From positions 1 through 59,102 of the forward strand of contig JADGNX010000003.1 of NCBI GenBank assembly GCA_017883265.1: 59,102 bases of DNA. Reading direction: 5' to 3'. Numbering within the stretch: the stretch's first letter is position 1; each line of letters starts with the position of its first letter. Source of the stretch: Thermoanaerobaculia bacterium. GTDB taxonomy: Bacteria > Acidobacteriota > Thermoanaerobaculia > Gp7-AA8. Positions 39,272-48,621 of this stretch are shown in pieces. The position numbers and the translations under genes are program-made. The notes below the pieces were generated by a model. The model saw nothing but the letters and a program-made list of their open reading frames with translations, ran no database searches and was not told the origin of the DNA.

Positions 39272-40069
39272 GTGAGCGGGACCGTACTCTACGTTTATGC
39301 GATCCGCGCGGAGGGTCCGTCAAGCGGTCGGGCCGCCGCCATTTCGCTGGCGACGGACGCGGTCGACCGCTCCCGTAATTTCAGATCGGTGACCGCGGCC
39401 GGACTGGCGGCCATCGTCACCCCGGTTCCGCTCGGCGAGTTCTCTCAGGAGGCGGTCGACCGCCGCGCAGGCGATCTCGAATGGCTCGGAGCGATTGGCT
39501 ATCGACATCAGGGGGTCATCATCGAGTTGATGAAGGAAGGGGATGTCCTCCCTCTCCGGGCATTCTCGCTTTTCAGCTCCGACACCATGCTCGGGCGCTA
39601 CCTGGAAGAGAACGCCGGGCGTCTCGGGAATGTGCTGCAGCGATTGGCCGGAAAGCGAGAGTGGACTCTGCGTGTCGAGTTCGATCCCGAGCCGTGGAAC
39701 GTTGCTCTGGGGCGACGGGTCTCTTCCCTCGCGGAGCTGACGAGGGAGATCGAGATCGCCGGCGCGGGGAAGAGCTTTCTCCTGCGAAAGAAGCTCGACG
39801 AAGAGAAGAAGCGGGTCTCGAGGCAGGCCGAGGAGCAGGTCGTATCGGAGATCGAGAGCTCGATTGTCGAGAAGCTGGCATGCCAGACCGTGGCGGAATC
39901 GCGCCAGCAGCGGGGCGGGGCATTCCCTCAGCTCAACGTTCTCATCAACCGGGACGAGGAATCTCTGCTGCAGGATCTGCAACTCGAGCTCACAGGCAGG
40001 TACCAGGGCGACGGAGTCTCCATCGCTCTGAGCGGACCGTGGCCGCCGTACACCTTCGCCCATGTCTGA
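39272..40069 (+). CDS. Gas vesicle protein GvpF/GvpL family (copy 2)
   Basis: VLYVYAIR N-terminus; VLPLRAFSLFSSDTMLGRYLEE; C-terminus GVSIALSGPWPPYTFAHV. Confidence 0.88.
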   Translation: MSGTVLYVYAIRAEGPSSGRAAAISLATDAVDRSRNFRSVTAAGLAAIVTPVPLGEFSQEAVDRRAGDLEWLGAIGYRHQGVIIELMKEGDVLPLRAFSLFSSDTMLGRYLEENAGRLGNVLQRLAGKREWTLRVEFDPEPWNVALGRRVSSLAELTREIEIAGAGKSFLLRKKLDEEKKRVSRQAEEQVVSEIESSIVEKLACQTVAESRQQRGGAFPQLNVLINRDEESLLQDLQLELTGRYQGDGVSIALSGPWPPYTFAHV

Positions 40070-40268
40070 CCGCAGCGAAGAATTGTCGCTTCTCGAAACC
40101 CTCGATCACCTTCTCGATCGCGGAGTGGTCATCGCCGGCGAGGCTACCATCTCCATCGGCGGAGTCGATCTCCTCTACCTCGGACTCAATGTCGTTCTGG
40201 CAAACATCGACACGCTGATGCGAGGCCGCGACATGAGGCTGGGCGTCGGGACGAAGAAGGTGGAGTGA
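40062..40268 (+). CDS. Small GvpA-family protein (GvpS/GvpJ/GvpM-like)
   Basis: LLETLDHLLDRGVVIAGEATISIGGVDLLYLGLNVVLANIDTL matches the GvpA-family core; overlaps both neighbouring genes. Confidence 0.88.
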   Translation: MSDRSEELSLLETLDHLLDRGVVIAGEATISIGGVDLLYLGLNVVLANIDTLMRGRDMRLGVGTKKVE

Positions 40269-40930
40269 GCATGGATGACGCCAGCCAGGCGGCGAAGCTG
40301 ATCGCCATCGGAATCCACGGCCAGCTCTCTGACATTCCGGATGGGGGAGAGGCTACGGCCGTCGGCGTCGGGAACGTTTTCGTCAGCGTTCTCGGAGTTC
40401 CGCATGAACAGCCGCTTGCCGATCGGGAGCTGCTGTTGCGCGTGGCCGGGATTCGCCGCCAGTTGCTGGAGTCGGCAACATTCATCGGCATCCGGTATGG
40501 CGCCGCCTTCTCCAGCGTTGAAGAGCTGAAGAGCCGGTTCATCGGACGCGTTGCGAACGCGGCGGAGATTCTCCGAATGCGTCGCGGTTGCGTGGAGATG
40601 ACCATGAAGTTCCCGGTGGGGGGGGCTGCTGCGCCACCCGATCGACACGATTTCTCGAGCGGAGGCGATTACCTGCGCGCTCTCCAGTTCCATCGCAAGG
40701 CGGCGAAGCTGGATCCGGAGTTCAGCACGCTCGTTGAGCAGCGCCTGGCCCCTCTGGCGGTGGAATTTCGCTGGCGTCCGCGCGACGCGTCGTCGGTCGA
40801 GCTCGTGGCGCTCATTCTGCGGGGAGAGACCGATCGATTTCGAGCTGCGGCGGAAACGTTGCGAGACAGCCGGCAGGCGTTTCTTCTTTCGGGTCCATGG
40901 CCGCTGGAGGTGTTCGGTGAAGCCGTCTGA
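40265..40930 (+). CDS. Divergent GvpF/GvpL-family protein (copy 3)
   Basis: Position, size and C-terminal LSGPWPLEVFGEAV resembling GPWPPYxF; the rest is diverged. Confidence 0.7.
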   Translation: MSMDDASQAAKLIAIGIHGQLSDIPDGGEATAVGVGNVFVSVLGVPHEQPLADRELLLRVAGIRRQLLESATFIGIRYGAAFSSVEELKSRFIGRVANAAEILRMRRGCVEMTMKFPVGGAAAPPDRHDFSSGGDYLRALQFHRKAAKLDPEFSTLVEQRLAPLAVEFRWRPRDASSVELVALILRGETDRFRAAAETLRDSRQAFLLSGPWPLEVFGEAV

Positions 40931-41261
40931 GGCAGTGATCGTGAGCAACGATGAAGAGGCGCTGCTGCGGGAGCTGTCTTTCACAGATTCGGCGATTCCC
41001 GATCGTATCTCAGCGGATTCCGACTCGGTGGAAAATGGACTGGCTAAGCTGGTGCTATCGATCATCGAGCTGGTCCGTCGCCTTCTGGAAAAGCAGGCCC
41101 TCCGGCGCATGGACGCCGGCAACCTGAGCGAAGAAGAGATCGAGCAGCTCGGCTCCTCTCTGATGAAGCTCGAAGAGAAGATGCTGGAGATGAAGAAGGT
41201 TTTCGGGCTGGAGGGCGACGATCTGAACCTCTCGCTGGGCCCCATCCGGACTCTCGAGTAG
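40917..41261 (+). CDS. gvpK: Gas vesicle protein GvpK
   Basis: RISADSDSVENGLAKLVLSIIELVRRLLEKQALRRMDAGNLSEEEIEQLGSSLMKLEEKM...LNLSLGPIRTL. GTG start at 40917 within the ORF listed at 40734. Confidence 0.92.
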   Translation: MKPSEAVIVSNDEEALLRELSFTDSAIPDRISADSDSVENGLAKLVLSIIELVRRLLEKQALRRMDAGNLSEEEIEQLGSSLMKLEEKMLEMKKVFGLEGDDLNLSLGPIRTLE

Positions 41262-41336
41262 AAGCTGAGGGCGCCTCGCATTCACCTCATGCTATCGTTA
41301 CGCTCCGCGTACGCGAATTGATTGAGGAGGTCGGCC

Positions 41337-41693
41337 TTGGCTATCGAAGATCGAGGGCTTCAGCGGCAGCCGCAAGGGCTCGTCGACATCCTCGACAAGA
41401 TTCTCGATAAGGGACTGGTCGTCGCTGGTGACATCAAGGTTTCCCTGGCCAACGTCGAACTACTGACGATCCAGCTTCGACTGGTGATCTGTTCCATCGA
41501 CAAGGCTGAGGCTATCGGCATCAACTGGTGGCGAGCGGACAGGTTCTATTCGAGTGATGCAAGGGCTGAGCTGGCCTCGGGTCAGGATGTAAAGGCCCTC
41601 GAGCAGCGTATCAAGGAACTCGAGCAGCGCCTCGGAGCGAACGAGACTCCATCCGCATCGATTGAAACGAAAGAGAACACGAAAGGCAGGTAA
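41337..41693 (+). CDS. GvpJ-like GvpA-family gas vesicle protein with C-terminal coiled-coil extension
   Basis: LVDILDKILDKGLVVAGDIKVSLANVELLTIQLRLVICSIDKAEAIGINWW plus ALEQRIKELEQRLG; GAGGAGG upstream of TTG 41337. Confidence 0.9.
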   Translation: MAIEDRGLQRQPQGLVDILDKILDKGLVVAGDIKVSLANVELLTIQLRLVICSIDKAEAIGINWWRADRFYSSDARAELASGQDVKALEQRIKELEQRLGANETPSASIETKENTKGR

Positions 41694-41696
41694 ATC

Positions 41697-41981
41697 ATGG
41701 CCGTGGAACGGGCGCCAGGCGGCACCAGTCTCATCGACGTACTCGATCGCATCCTCGACAAAGGCATCGTCATCGACGCCTGGGTCCGCATCTCATTGGT
41801 GGGCATCGATCTGATCACTGTCGAGGCACGCATCGTCATCGCCTCGATCGATACCTACCTGAAGTACGCCGAAGCAGTCGGCATCACGGGAACGATCTCC
41901 CGCCCTGCCGTGTCGAGCGGCGAGGGTTCTGGAAGCATGGGCAGCTCGACGCCTGTGGCCAGCCGCGGAACCGTACCGTAG
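41697..41981 (+). CDS. gvpA: Major gas vesicle structural protein GvpA
   Basis: [53 protein letters not shown], near-canonical GvpA core. Confidence 0.96.
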   Translation: MAVERAPGGTSLIDVLDRILDKGIVIDAWVRISLVGIDLITVEARIVIASIDTYLKYAEAVGITGTISRPAVSSGEGSGSMGSSTPVASRGTVP

Positions 41982-42008
41982 CGCAAAGATTGCGCGCGGT
42001 GCGGCTTT

Positions 42009-42095
42009 AGTGGCGGGGCACCCGCTCTCGGATCCGCGCGTTGAACCACCGCTCGCCGCCCTCCCCTCGGCGGCCGAAGCGACCGCCGCTCCACT
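42009..42095. repeat. Dispersed palindromic repeat, copy at the 3' end of the gvp cluster
   Basis: AGTGGCGGGGCACCCGCTC...CGGCGGCCGAAGCGACCGCCGCTCCACT, homologous to 37198-37286. Confidence 0.85.
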
Positions 42096-42137
42096 CGTTG
42101 CGGGGCCGCACTATGGCACCGCCCCGCAGGCATCGCG

Positions 42138-44168
42138 TCATTTCTTCAGGAAGCCATCGAGCCAGCCGGTGACCGTCTGGTACCAGAGCCGCGAGTTCTG
42201 CGGCTTGAGCACCCAGTGACCTTCGTCGGGGAAATAGAGAAAGCGCGACGTGACTCCGCGGCGCTGCAGCGCCGTGAAGAGCTCCATACCCTGGCTGACC
42301 GGAACGCGGTAATCGAGCTCTCCGTGGACCACCAGTGTCGGTGTCTTGAAGTTCTTCGCGAAGCGATTGGGCGACCACTTCTGATAGAGCTCCGGGTTGT
42401 CCCACGGGTTGCCGCGGAACTCCCACTCCGGGAACCAGAGCTCCTCGGTCGACCCATACATCGCTTCGAGGTTGTAGACGCCGTCGTGCGTGACCAGAGC
42501 CTTGAAGCGGTCGGTGTGCCCGAGAATCCAGTCGATCATGTAGCCGCCGTAGGATGCTCCCGCGGCGCCGATCCGGTCCGGATAGACGTACGGCATCGCA
42601 GCCAGCTTATCGACGCCGTTCATGATGTCGGTGTAGGCCTTGCCACCCCAGTCGCCGGAGATTTCCTCGACGAACTTCTGGCCATAGCCAGTCGAGCCGC
42701 GTTGGTTCGGCATCAGAACGACGTAGCCCGCCGCCGCGAACATCTGCGGATTCCAGCGGTAGCCCCATGCGTCGTTCCATGCTCCCTGCGGGCCGCCGTG
42801 GATCAGTACGAGCCCCGGGTATTTCGTGTGGGCGTCGAAGTTTGGCGGCTTGATTATCAGCGCTTGAACATTGGCGCTTTCCGCCCCCGTGTACCAGATA
42901 TCCGAGGTCTCTCCCATCTGGATAGCGGAGAGGAGCCCGTCGTTGTCATGCGTCAATTGTGTAGCGGAACCGCCGCTCCGCGCGACGGAGAAGAGATCGG
43001 CAGGACGAGTCAACGACGAACGTGCGAAGAAAAGCGTACGACCATCCGGGCTGACCAAAACAGAGTCCGACGATCCTTCACCGTAGATGCGTCGGAGCGC
43101 ACCGCCTGGCAGTGAGACCTCGAAGATCGGCTGCTTCGACTTCTCCTCGGCAGTGATGAAGATCGACTTGCTGTCGGGGGCCCAGGTAATGGAAGAGACG
43201 CCGTTCTCCAGCGTCTTCGCCGTGCGGGTGATCGCGCCTGTCGATCGGTTGTAGAGCGTCAGCTCCCACAGATCGGATTCATATCCCGCCCGGGCCTGGG
43301 AGATGTAGGCGATCCACTTGCCGTCCGGCGAGTAATGCGGCGAGGTATCGCCGCCCTTTCGCGTGGTGATGCGCCGGCTCAGGCCTCCTGCGGTCGGAAC
43401 CAGGAAGAGATCGCTGTTGGTCGAGACTTCCTGATGGTCCTCGACGTTGCGCGTGTAGACGACCTCTTTTCCGTCCGGTGAAATGTCGAATTCGTCGCCG
43501 CCACCCAGCGAGAAGAAGGGAGCGTCAAACCTGCCCTGAGTCAGATCGACCGGATTGCCACGGAGCGGCACGTAAAGGATGTGGCTTCTCGTCGGCCCCT
43601 GCCAGCTCTTCCAGTGCCGGTAGAGAAGCGAGTCGATGACGCGCGCCTTGACCGGGTTGGCGTCGGCCAGGTCCATGCGGCTCTTCGCGCATTGCGGGTC
43701 TACACCGCAATCAGGATAGATGTCGGACGTGGCCAGCAGGGCCGAGCCGTCCGGTACCCAGCGAATGGCGGATGCCCCACCAGGAAGGGTCGAGACTTTG
43801 GTCAGTGATCCGCTGGCGACGTCGGCCAGATAGATCTGAGTCGTGTCGCCGTCCCGATCGGATACAAAGGCGATGAACTTGCCGTCCGGCGACCACATCG
43901 GACTCTGATCCAGATGCCCCTCGTCAGTCAGCCGTCTGGAAGCCCCGCCAGCTGCAGGGATCAGAAAAAGCGAACTTCTATTCTTGTTAGCCGCAAGGTC
44001 AGGAGTGGTGCCGACGTAGGCCAGCCACTGACCGTCGGGCGAAAGTTGAGGTGAGCCGATGCGCCGGATGCTCGCCATGTCGTTGAATGTCATCGGGTGC
44101 GTTGTCGTCTGTGCCGGTAGCGTGGCGGCGAGGGTCATCATCGACGCAGCTACGATCAGTCTCTTCAT
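42138..44168 (-). CDS. S9-family peptidase (prolyl oligopeptidase / acylaminoacyl-peptidase type), secreted
   Basis: Signal peptide; WD40-like PDxxxL repeats; GAAGASYGGYMIDWILGH (GxSxGG nucleophile), HGELDYRVPVSQGMELFTALQRRGV, DEGHWV. Confidence 0.93.
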   Translation of the reverse strand: MKRLIVAASMMTLAATLPAQTTTHPMTFNDMASIRRIGSPQLSPDGQWLAYVGTTPDLAANKNRSSLFLIPAAGGASRRLTDEGHLDQSPMWSPDGKFIAFVSDRDGDTTQIYLADVASGSLTKVSTLPGGASAIRWVPDGSALLATSDIYPDCGVDPQCAKSRMDLADANPVKARVIDSLLYRHWKSWQGPTRSHILYVPLRGNPVDLTQGRFDAPFFSLGGGDEFDISPDGKEVVYTRNVEDHQEVSTNSDLFLVPTAGGLSRRITTRKGGDTSPHYSPDGKWIAYISQARAGYESDLWELTLYNRSTGAITRTAKTLENGVSSITWAPDSKSIFITAEEKSKQPIFEVSLPGGALRRIYGEGSSDSVLVSPDGRTLFFARSSLTRPADLFSVARSGGSATQLTHDNDGLLSAIQMGETSDIWYTGAESANVQALIIKPPNFDAHTKYPGLVLIHGGPQGAWNDAWGYRWNPQMFAAAGYVVLMPNQRGSTGYGQKFVEEISGDWGGKAYTDIMNGVDKLAAMPYVYPDRIGAAGASYGGYMIDWILGHTDRFKALVTHDGVYNLEAMYGSTEELWFPEWEFRGNPWDNPELYQKWSPNRFAKNFKTPTLVVHGELDYRVPVSQGMELFTALQRRGVTSRFLYFPDEGHWVLKPQNSRLWYQTVTGWLDGFLKK

Positions 44169-44247
44169 GAAGCTCCTTTCGGCGCGGCCTCATATGCTCC
44201 CACCGCGCGAATGGGAAACAATATCAGAGGCGGAAAAAGAAAGAGTA

Positions 44248-44326
44248 AAGGGTGAAGATTGAAGAGTGAAAGCGCTTTGCGGCCGGGTTGCTTCTTTCCG
44301 CGGCCCCATTTCACTCTTCACCCTTC
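44248..44326. repeat. Low-complexity inverted repeat GAAGAGTGAAA / TTTCACTCTTC with flanking GGGTGAAG / CTTCACCC units
   Basis: 44261-44271 and 44309-44319 are exact reverse complements. Confidence 0.75.
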
Positions 44327-44406
44327 GCTCATCATGAAGTCCTCACTTGAAACTTGAGACCCGAACCGCCACACTCCAGAGACAAGTCCGCTAACCGGAG
44401 ACCCAT

Positions 44407-45225
44407 ATGACCACGACTCTCATTGAATCCGCAGCCACCAACGCAGTGGCCGCAGCCGATCCGTTCATCCTCGGCGGGCGCACCTTTCAGTCGCGACTGA
44501 TCGTCGGTACGGGCAAGTACGCGACGATGGACCTCATGGCCAGGTCGCTGGAGGCATCGGGTGCCGAGGTGGTGACGGTCGCAGTCCGCCGGACCTCGAT
44601 CGCCGACCCCAGCCAGCCGCGTCTGTTCGACTATCTCGACCCTAAGAAATACTTTCTCCTCCCGAATACCGCGGGTTGCTACACCGCCGAGGACGCCATT
44701 CGATATGCGCGTCTGGGACGCGAAGTCGGTCTCTCCGATTGGGTGAAGCTCGAAGTCATCGGGGATCAGAAGACGCTCTTTCCTGACAACGCGGGCCTCC
44801 TGGAGGCGGCTGAAGTCCTGATTCGAGAGGGATTTACGGTCCTGCCGTATACGAATGATGATCCGATCGTCTGCCGGCGGCTTGAGGATCTCGGTTGCGC
44901 CGCGGTCATGCCGCTTGGTGCGCCGATCGGTTCGGGCCTCGGAATCCGCAACAAGACGAACATCAGGATCATCAAAGAGTTCGCGGGCGTCCCAGTGATT
45001 GTCGATGCCGGCGTCGGCACCGCATCCGATGCCACCGTTGCCATGGAGCTCGGGATCGACGCCGTGCTGATGAACACCGGAATCGCCGGCGCCGGGGATC
45101 CCGTAGCGATGGCTACGGCGATGAACTACGGCGTCAAGGCGGGGCGGTTGGCCTGGCGTGCAGGACGGATCGGCCGCAAGCTCTACGCGACGGCTTCCAG
45201 CCCGCTGACGGGCATGATCGAGTAG
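44407..45225 (+). CDS. thiG: Thiazole synthase
   Basis: [74 protein letters not shown]-like region ([16 protein letters not shown]). Confidence 0.95.
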   Translation: MTTTLIESAATNAVAAADPFILGGRTFQSRLIVGTGKYATMDLMARSLEASGAEVVTVAVRRTSIADPSQPRLFDYLDPKKYFLLPNTAGCYTAEDAIRYARLGREVGLSDWVKLEVIGDQKTLFPDNAGLLEAAEVLIREGFTVLPYTNDDPIVCRRLEDLGCAAVMPLGAPIGSGLGIRNKTNIRIIKEFAGVPVIVDAGVGTASDATVAMELGIDAVLMNTGIAGAGDPVAMATAMNYGVKAGRLAWRAGRIGRKLYATASSPLTGMIE

Positions 45226-45237
45226 ATCCGCGTCGCG

Positions 45238-46761
45238 TCACCCGGCGGAGGCTTGTCTTACGATCGCTACCGATCCAGCGATCATGATCAGCACGATCGG
45301 CAGGAGTGAGGTGGCGTGTCCCGGACCGAAGAACGGCTCGCCCAGGTTGAAGCTCGCCCACTCGCTGGCCGCTCCGTCTGGCGGGGCGGTGACGAAGGGC
45401 GCCGGCTCGTCGGCCGCCACCCGATTCACGGAGGTGTGGCCGGTGAAGGTCGCGGCACTCCACGGCGGCGTGATTGGCACTCTGCTCGAGAAGTGACCAG
45501 TGAAGAGCAAAGGGAGGATGTACTGCTCCATGGGCCGGGGAATCGAGCCTGACGGCTGGGGGTCGACGGCTACGGCTGCGAAATTGAAAAAGATCGACAG
45601 TGCCCCGATCGCGACGGCCAGGCGACGCAAGCCGCCCCTCACCTCGAGAATCATCAGTCCGAGAAATGGAATGGCGATGACCAGATATCGCGATCCGATT
45701 CCGAACCCCCCTTCCCAACCGTTGAATCCGGCGTTGAAGAGAATCCAGAAGGCGATCAGCAACGTGATCAGACGCAGTTCCGCGATGGCGCGCCGGCTGC
45801 GATTCCAGAACAGGGCGCCCGCGATGGCCGTGAGCAGGACCGGAGCAAAGTAGAACAAGCCGCGGTAGGGGGAGAACGTGATGCCCCAGAGCGCGTCCCA
45901 TTGAGGCAGACGAAGAATGCCGAGGAGGGCCTGCTTCGATACGAACCGGGCATCCATGGTGTCGATCGGCGTGCGGAAAAACCCGCCGCAGGTGATCTTC
46001 TGGTAGACGGCCAACGCCAGAAGCGGCGGAAGGGCCCCGAGCGCGCACAGGCCGACGGCATGCGCGCTGTCTCCCGTCCGGCGTCGCCTGAGAATCGCCA
46101 GCAGGGCAAGAACACCAAGAGCCGGGACGCAAAGGTAGTTGGTCAGGGCGCTGGTTCCGGCAGCCAGTCCAGCTCCGACGAGACGGCGAGGGGAGACGGG
46201 ATGATCATTTGTTTCAGGCAGAAGGGCGAAACCGAGGAAGAGGAATGCGGCGCTCGGCACGTGGGCCATGAGTACGGTGGAGTACGCCCAGAGCTGCGTG
46301 CCGAGCGCGAGGAGCAGGGAGACTGCCGCTGCCCACAGCGGCTCGACCTGACGCCGTCGCGCCAGGCGAAAGAGCAGCATGGGGATCAGAGCGCCGGTGA
46401 GCCCGCAGGTCACGAGCGTGCAGACGTAGCAGTTGAACGTCTTGACGATCGATGTGTCTGGATCGGTTCCAGCCGCTCGCTCCGCCGCGTACAACAGCGC
46501 ATAGGGGGCGGCAGCCAGGAACGACGCCCCCGGACTCTTGTTCGCGTAGGTGTGACCGCCCCAGGTGGAGATGTCGCCCGAGCTCCGCTGAAGACCATCC
46601 AGAGCGAAGGTATGCCGCTCGACAATGGCTCGGGTCAGATCGAACTGCGCGTTCTGATTCCACCCTCCGCCGGCATAGAAGTATGAGTAGCAGACGAACG
46701 AGAGAAGGAAGAGCCTGACGCTGATCTGGCGGTCGACGAGCGACAGCGCGGGTGTGGCCAC
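45238..46761 (-). CDS. Multi-TM glycosyltransferase-39-like membrane protein
   Basis: Polytopic; YFYAGGGWNQNAQFDLTRAIVE, TYANKSPGASFLAAAPYALL. GTG start at 46761 assumed. Confidence 0.7.
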   Translation of the reverse strand: MATPALSLVDRQISVRLFLLSFVCYSYFYAGGGWNQNAQFDLTRAIVERHTFALDGLQRSSGDISTWGGHTYANKSPGASFLAAAPYALLYAAERAAGTDPDTSIVKTFNCYVCTLVTCGLTGALIPMLLFRLARRRQVEPLWAAAVSLLLALGTQLWAYSTVLMAHVPSAAFLFLGFALLPETNDHPVSPRRLVGAGLAAGTSALTNYLCVPALGVLALLAILRRRRTGDSAHAVGLCALGALPPLLALAVYQKITCGGFFRTPIDTMDARFVSKQALLGILRLPQWDALWGITFSPYRGLFYFAPVLLTAIAGALFWNRSRRAIAELRLITLLIAFWILFNAGFNGWEGGFGIGSRYLVIAIPFLGLMILEVRGGLRRLAVAIGALSIFFNFAAVAVDPQPSGSIPRPMEQYILPLLFTGHFSSRVPITPPWSAATFTGHTSVNRVAADEPAPFVTAPPDGAASEWASFNLGEPFFGPGHATSLLPIVLIMIAGSVAIVRQASAG

Positions 46762-46862
46762 GCCGTCGATTGTACGGCTGCTTGACGGCGCATCCGTGGA
46801 GATGCGACGGTATGCGCTTCGAAAACGCCAGGCGATAGATCGAGGCGGATCGAGGAGGCACC

Positions 46863-47252
46863 ATGACCAGACCACTATCCATCTCCCGGATCATGCAGCT
46901 TGCCGTCAACGTTCAGGATCTGGCGCGTGCGACTGCCTTTTATCGCGACGTGCTCGGGCTGCCCCTGCTGTTCGAGGTCCCGACGATCTCATTTTTCGAT
47001 TGCGGCGGAGTCCGACTGATGCTGACCAGAGCGGAGACGCCGGAGCTCGACCACCCCTCCTCCATCATCTATTTTCAGGTCGACGATATCCGCTCGTCCT
47101 TTGAGGCCCTGCGGGAGTGCAACGTGAAGACCGTGTCCGAGCCGAGTCTGATCGCGCGAATGGAGGACCGCGAGGTCTGGATTGCCGCCTTCCGCGATTC
47201 GGAAGAGAATCTGCTGGCTCTGATGAGCGAGCCGCCGATCGATGTTCCGTGA
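46863..47252 (+). CDS. VOC-family (glyoxalase/bleomycin-resistance-like) protein
   Basis: IMQLAVNVQDLARATAFYRDVLGLPLLFE, IIYFQVDDIRSSFEAL, WIAAFRDSEENLLALM. Confidence 0.9.
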   Translation: MTRPLSISRIMQLAVNVQDLARATAFYRDVLGLPLLFEVPTISFFDCGGVRLMLTRAETPELDHPSSIIYFQVDDIRSSFEALRECNVKTVSEPSLIARMEDREVWIAAFRDSEENLLALMSEPPIDVP

Positions 47253-47374
47253 CAGGTCCGGACCGGCGATTGATCGGTGGACGGGGCTGAGACTGACAGG
47301 CGACGGACAAGCGATCAGCGGATCGTGGGTGGCGCCTGGTTGATCGCAACGTGGCCGGGAGAGTGAGGAAGGAA

Positions 47375-47599
47375 ATGGCGACGAAAGCGGTGAAGGATCC
47401 TGAAGAAAAGAAGGGAACCCGCCGGATTCCGATCTTTTTGAGTGAGGAACAGATCGCGTGGCTCAAAAAGGATAAGGATGGAGCTTCGGCGGCCGTCCGG
47501 GCCCTGATCGCGGAGGCCATGGCCATGGAGAATCTCGCCCGCAGCGTAGGCAAGACCCGCAGCGCAGGCAAGAAAGGCGCGGTCCGAAAGAAGAAGTAG
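47375..47599 (+). CDS. Small hypothetical protein with Lys/Arg-rich C-terminal tail
   Basis: Short ORF MATKAVKDPEEKKGTRRIPIFLSEEQIAWLKKDKDGASAAVRALIAEAM...AGKKGAVRKKK; possibly ribbon-helix-helix-like. Confidence 0.55.
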   Translation: MATKAVKDPEEKKGTRRIPIFLSEEQIAWLKKDKDGASAAVRALIAEAMAMENLARSVGKTRSAGKKGAVRKKK

Positions 47600-47611
47600 A
47601 AAGGCGGAGGG

Positions 47612-48412
47612 TCAGGTCTGCTCGGAATTGCTGACCGCCCTCAGCTGATCGCGCCGTTGGAGCATCTGGGCGATGATGCTTACGGCGATCTCGTACGGAT
47701 GTCTCGTGCCGACCTCGAGGCCGATGGGACAGATGAACGCTTCCTGCAGGTCGGGAGAAAGGCCTGCTTCCGCCATGTCGCGTCTGAGAGCGATCGCTTT
47801 GGAGTGGCTGCCGATCGCGCCGAGGTAGGGAAATCCGCGGGTTCGGAGAATCTCGAGGAGGATCGGTTTATCGGTCGTGTGGCCCATCGTCATCAGGACC
47901 ACGAATGCGTCATCGGGCAGGGCACTGACCATTCCAGGCATGTCCGCGGCCACCTTGGTCTCGAGCTTCTCCGACAGGGGAAGACGGTCGATCCACTCCT
48001 GTCGGGGATCGATGCAGAGAATGTGGCAGTCGAAGTGGACCAGCAACGATACCAGGGCGTTGGCCACATGGCCGGCTCCGAAGACCACGATGTTCCAGCG
48101 TCCGAAGTTATGAGCCTCGAAGTAGAGCTTAACGATTCCTCCGCAGGTCATGCCGACGTCCTTGTTCAGATTCCACGCAGCGAATTGTGTCGCGCGCCGG
48201 CCGGTACCGGCCAGCATCTTCTGCGCTTCTGCGATCGCCTTCGTCTCTACCTTGCCGCCGCCGACCGTTCCCCAATGGCGGCCGCCGGAAGTCACGATCA
48301 TCTTCGCGCCCGGGTCCTGCGGCGCACTCCCCGCCGTGTCGACCACGGTGACGGTGACGAGAGGCTCGCCGGTTGCCATGAGCTCGTTGAGTGTTTCGAA
48401 GAACGTGGGCAT
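47612..48412 (-). CDS. XdhC/CoxI-family protein
   Basis: LVTVTVVDTAGSAPQDPGAKMIV, GTVGGGKVETKAI, VVFGAGHVANALVSLL, YLGAIGSHSKA. Confidence 0.9.
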   Translation of the reverse strand: MPTFFETLNELMATGEPLVTVTVVDTAGSAPQDPGAKMIVTSGGRHWGTVGGGKVETKAIAEAQKMLAGTGRRATQFAAWNLNKDVGMTCGGIVKLYFEAHNFGRWNIVVFGAGHVANALVSLLVHFDCHILCIDPRQEWIDRLPLSEKLETKVAADMPGMVSALPDDAFVVLMTMGHTTDKPILLEILRTRGFPYLGAIGSHSKAIALRRDMAEAGLSPDLQEAFICPIGLEVGTRHPYEIAVSIIAQMLQRRDQLRAVSNSEQT

Positions 48413-48621
48413 GTCCGTGGGCCGATTCTAATGTCTCCGGATGCCCATGCCCCCGGCGTGTTGGGAACGACGTGCGGGACGTCTCCCGGGTCTCGCGCCG
48501 TGATGACGCTTGTCCACTCCGTGCGGAGAGCGGAATCGGAGCAGTTGTTGCGCAGGCGTTTCAGCGCGGCGTTGTGGAACGGGCCTTCCATCTCTACACT
48601 TCTCGCTCGAGGAGAACGACG

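Noticed and set aside
44169-44406. TPP riboswitch upstream of thiG
   Set aside because: Could not find the conserved CUGAGA and related THI-box segments by eye; a covariance-model scan would be decisive.
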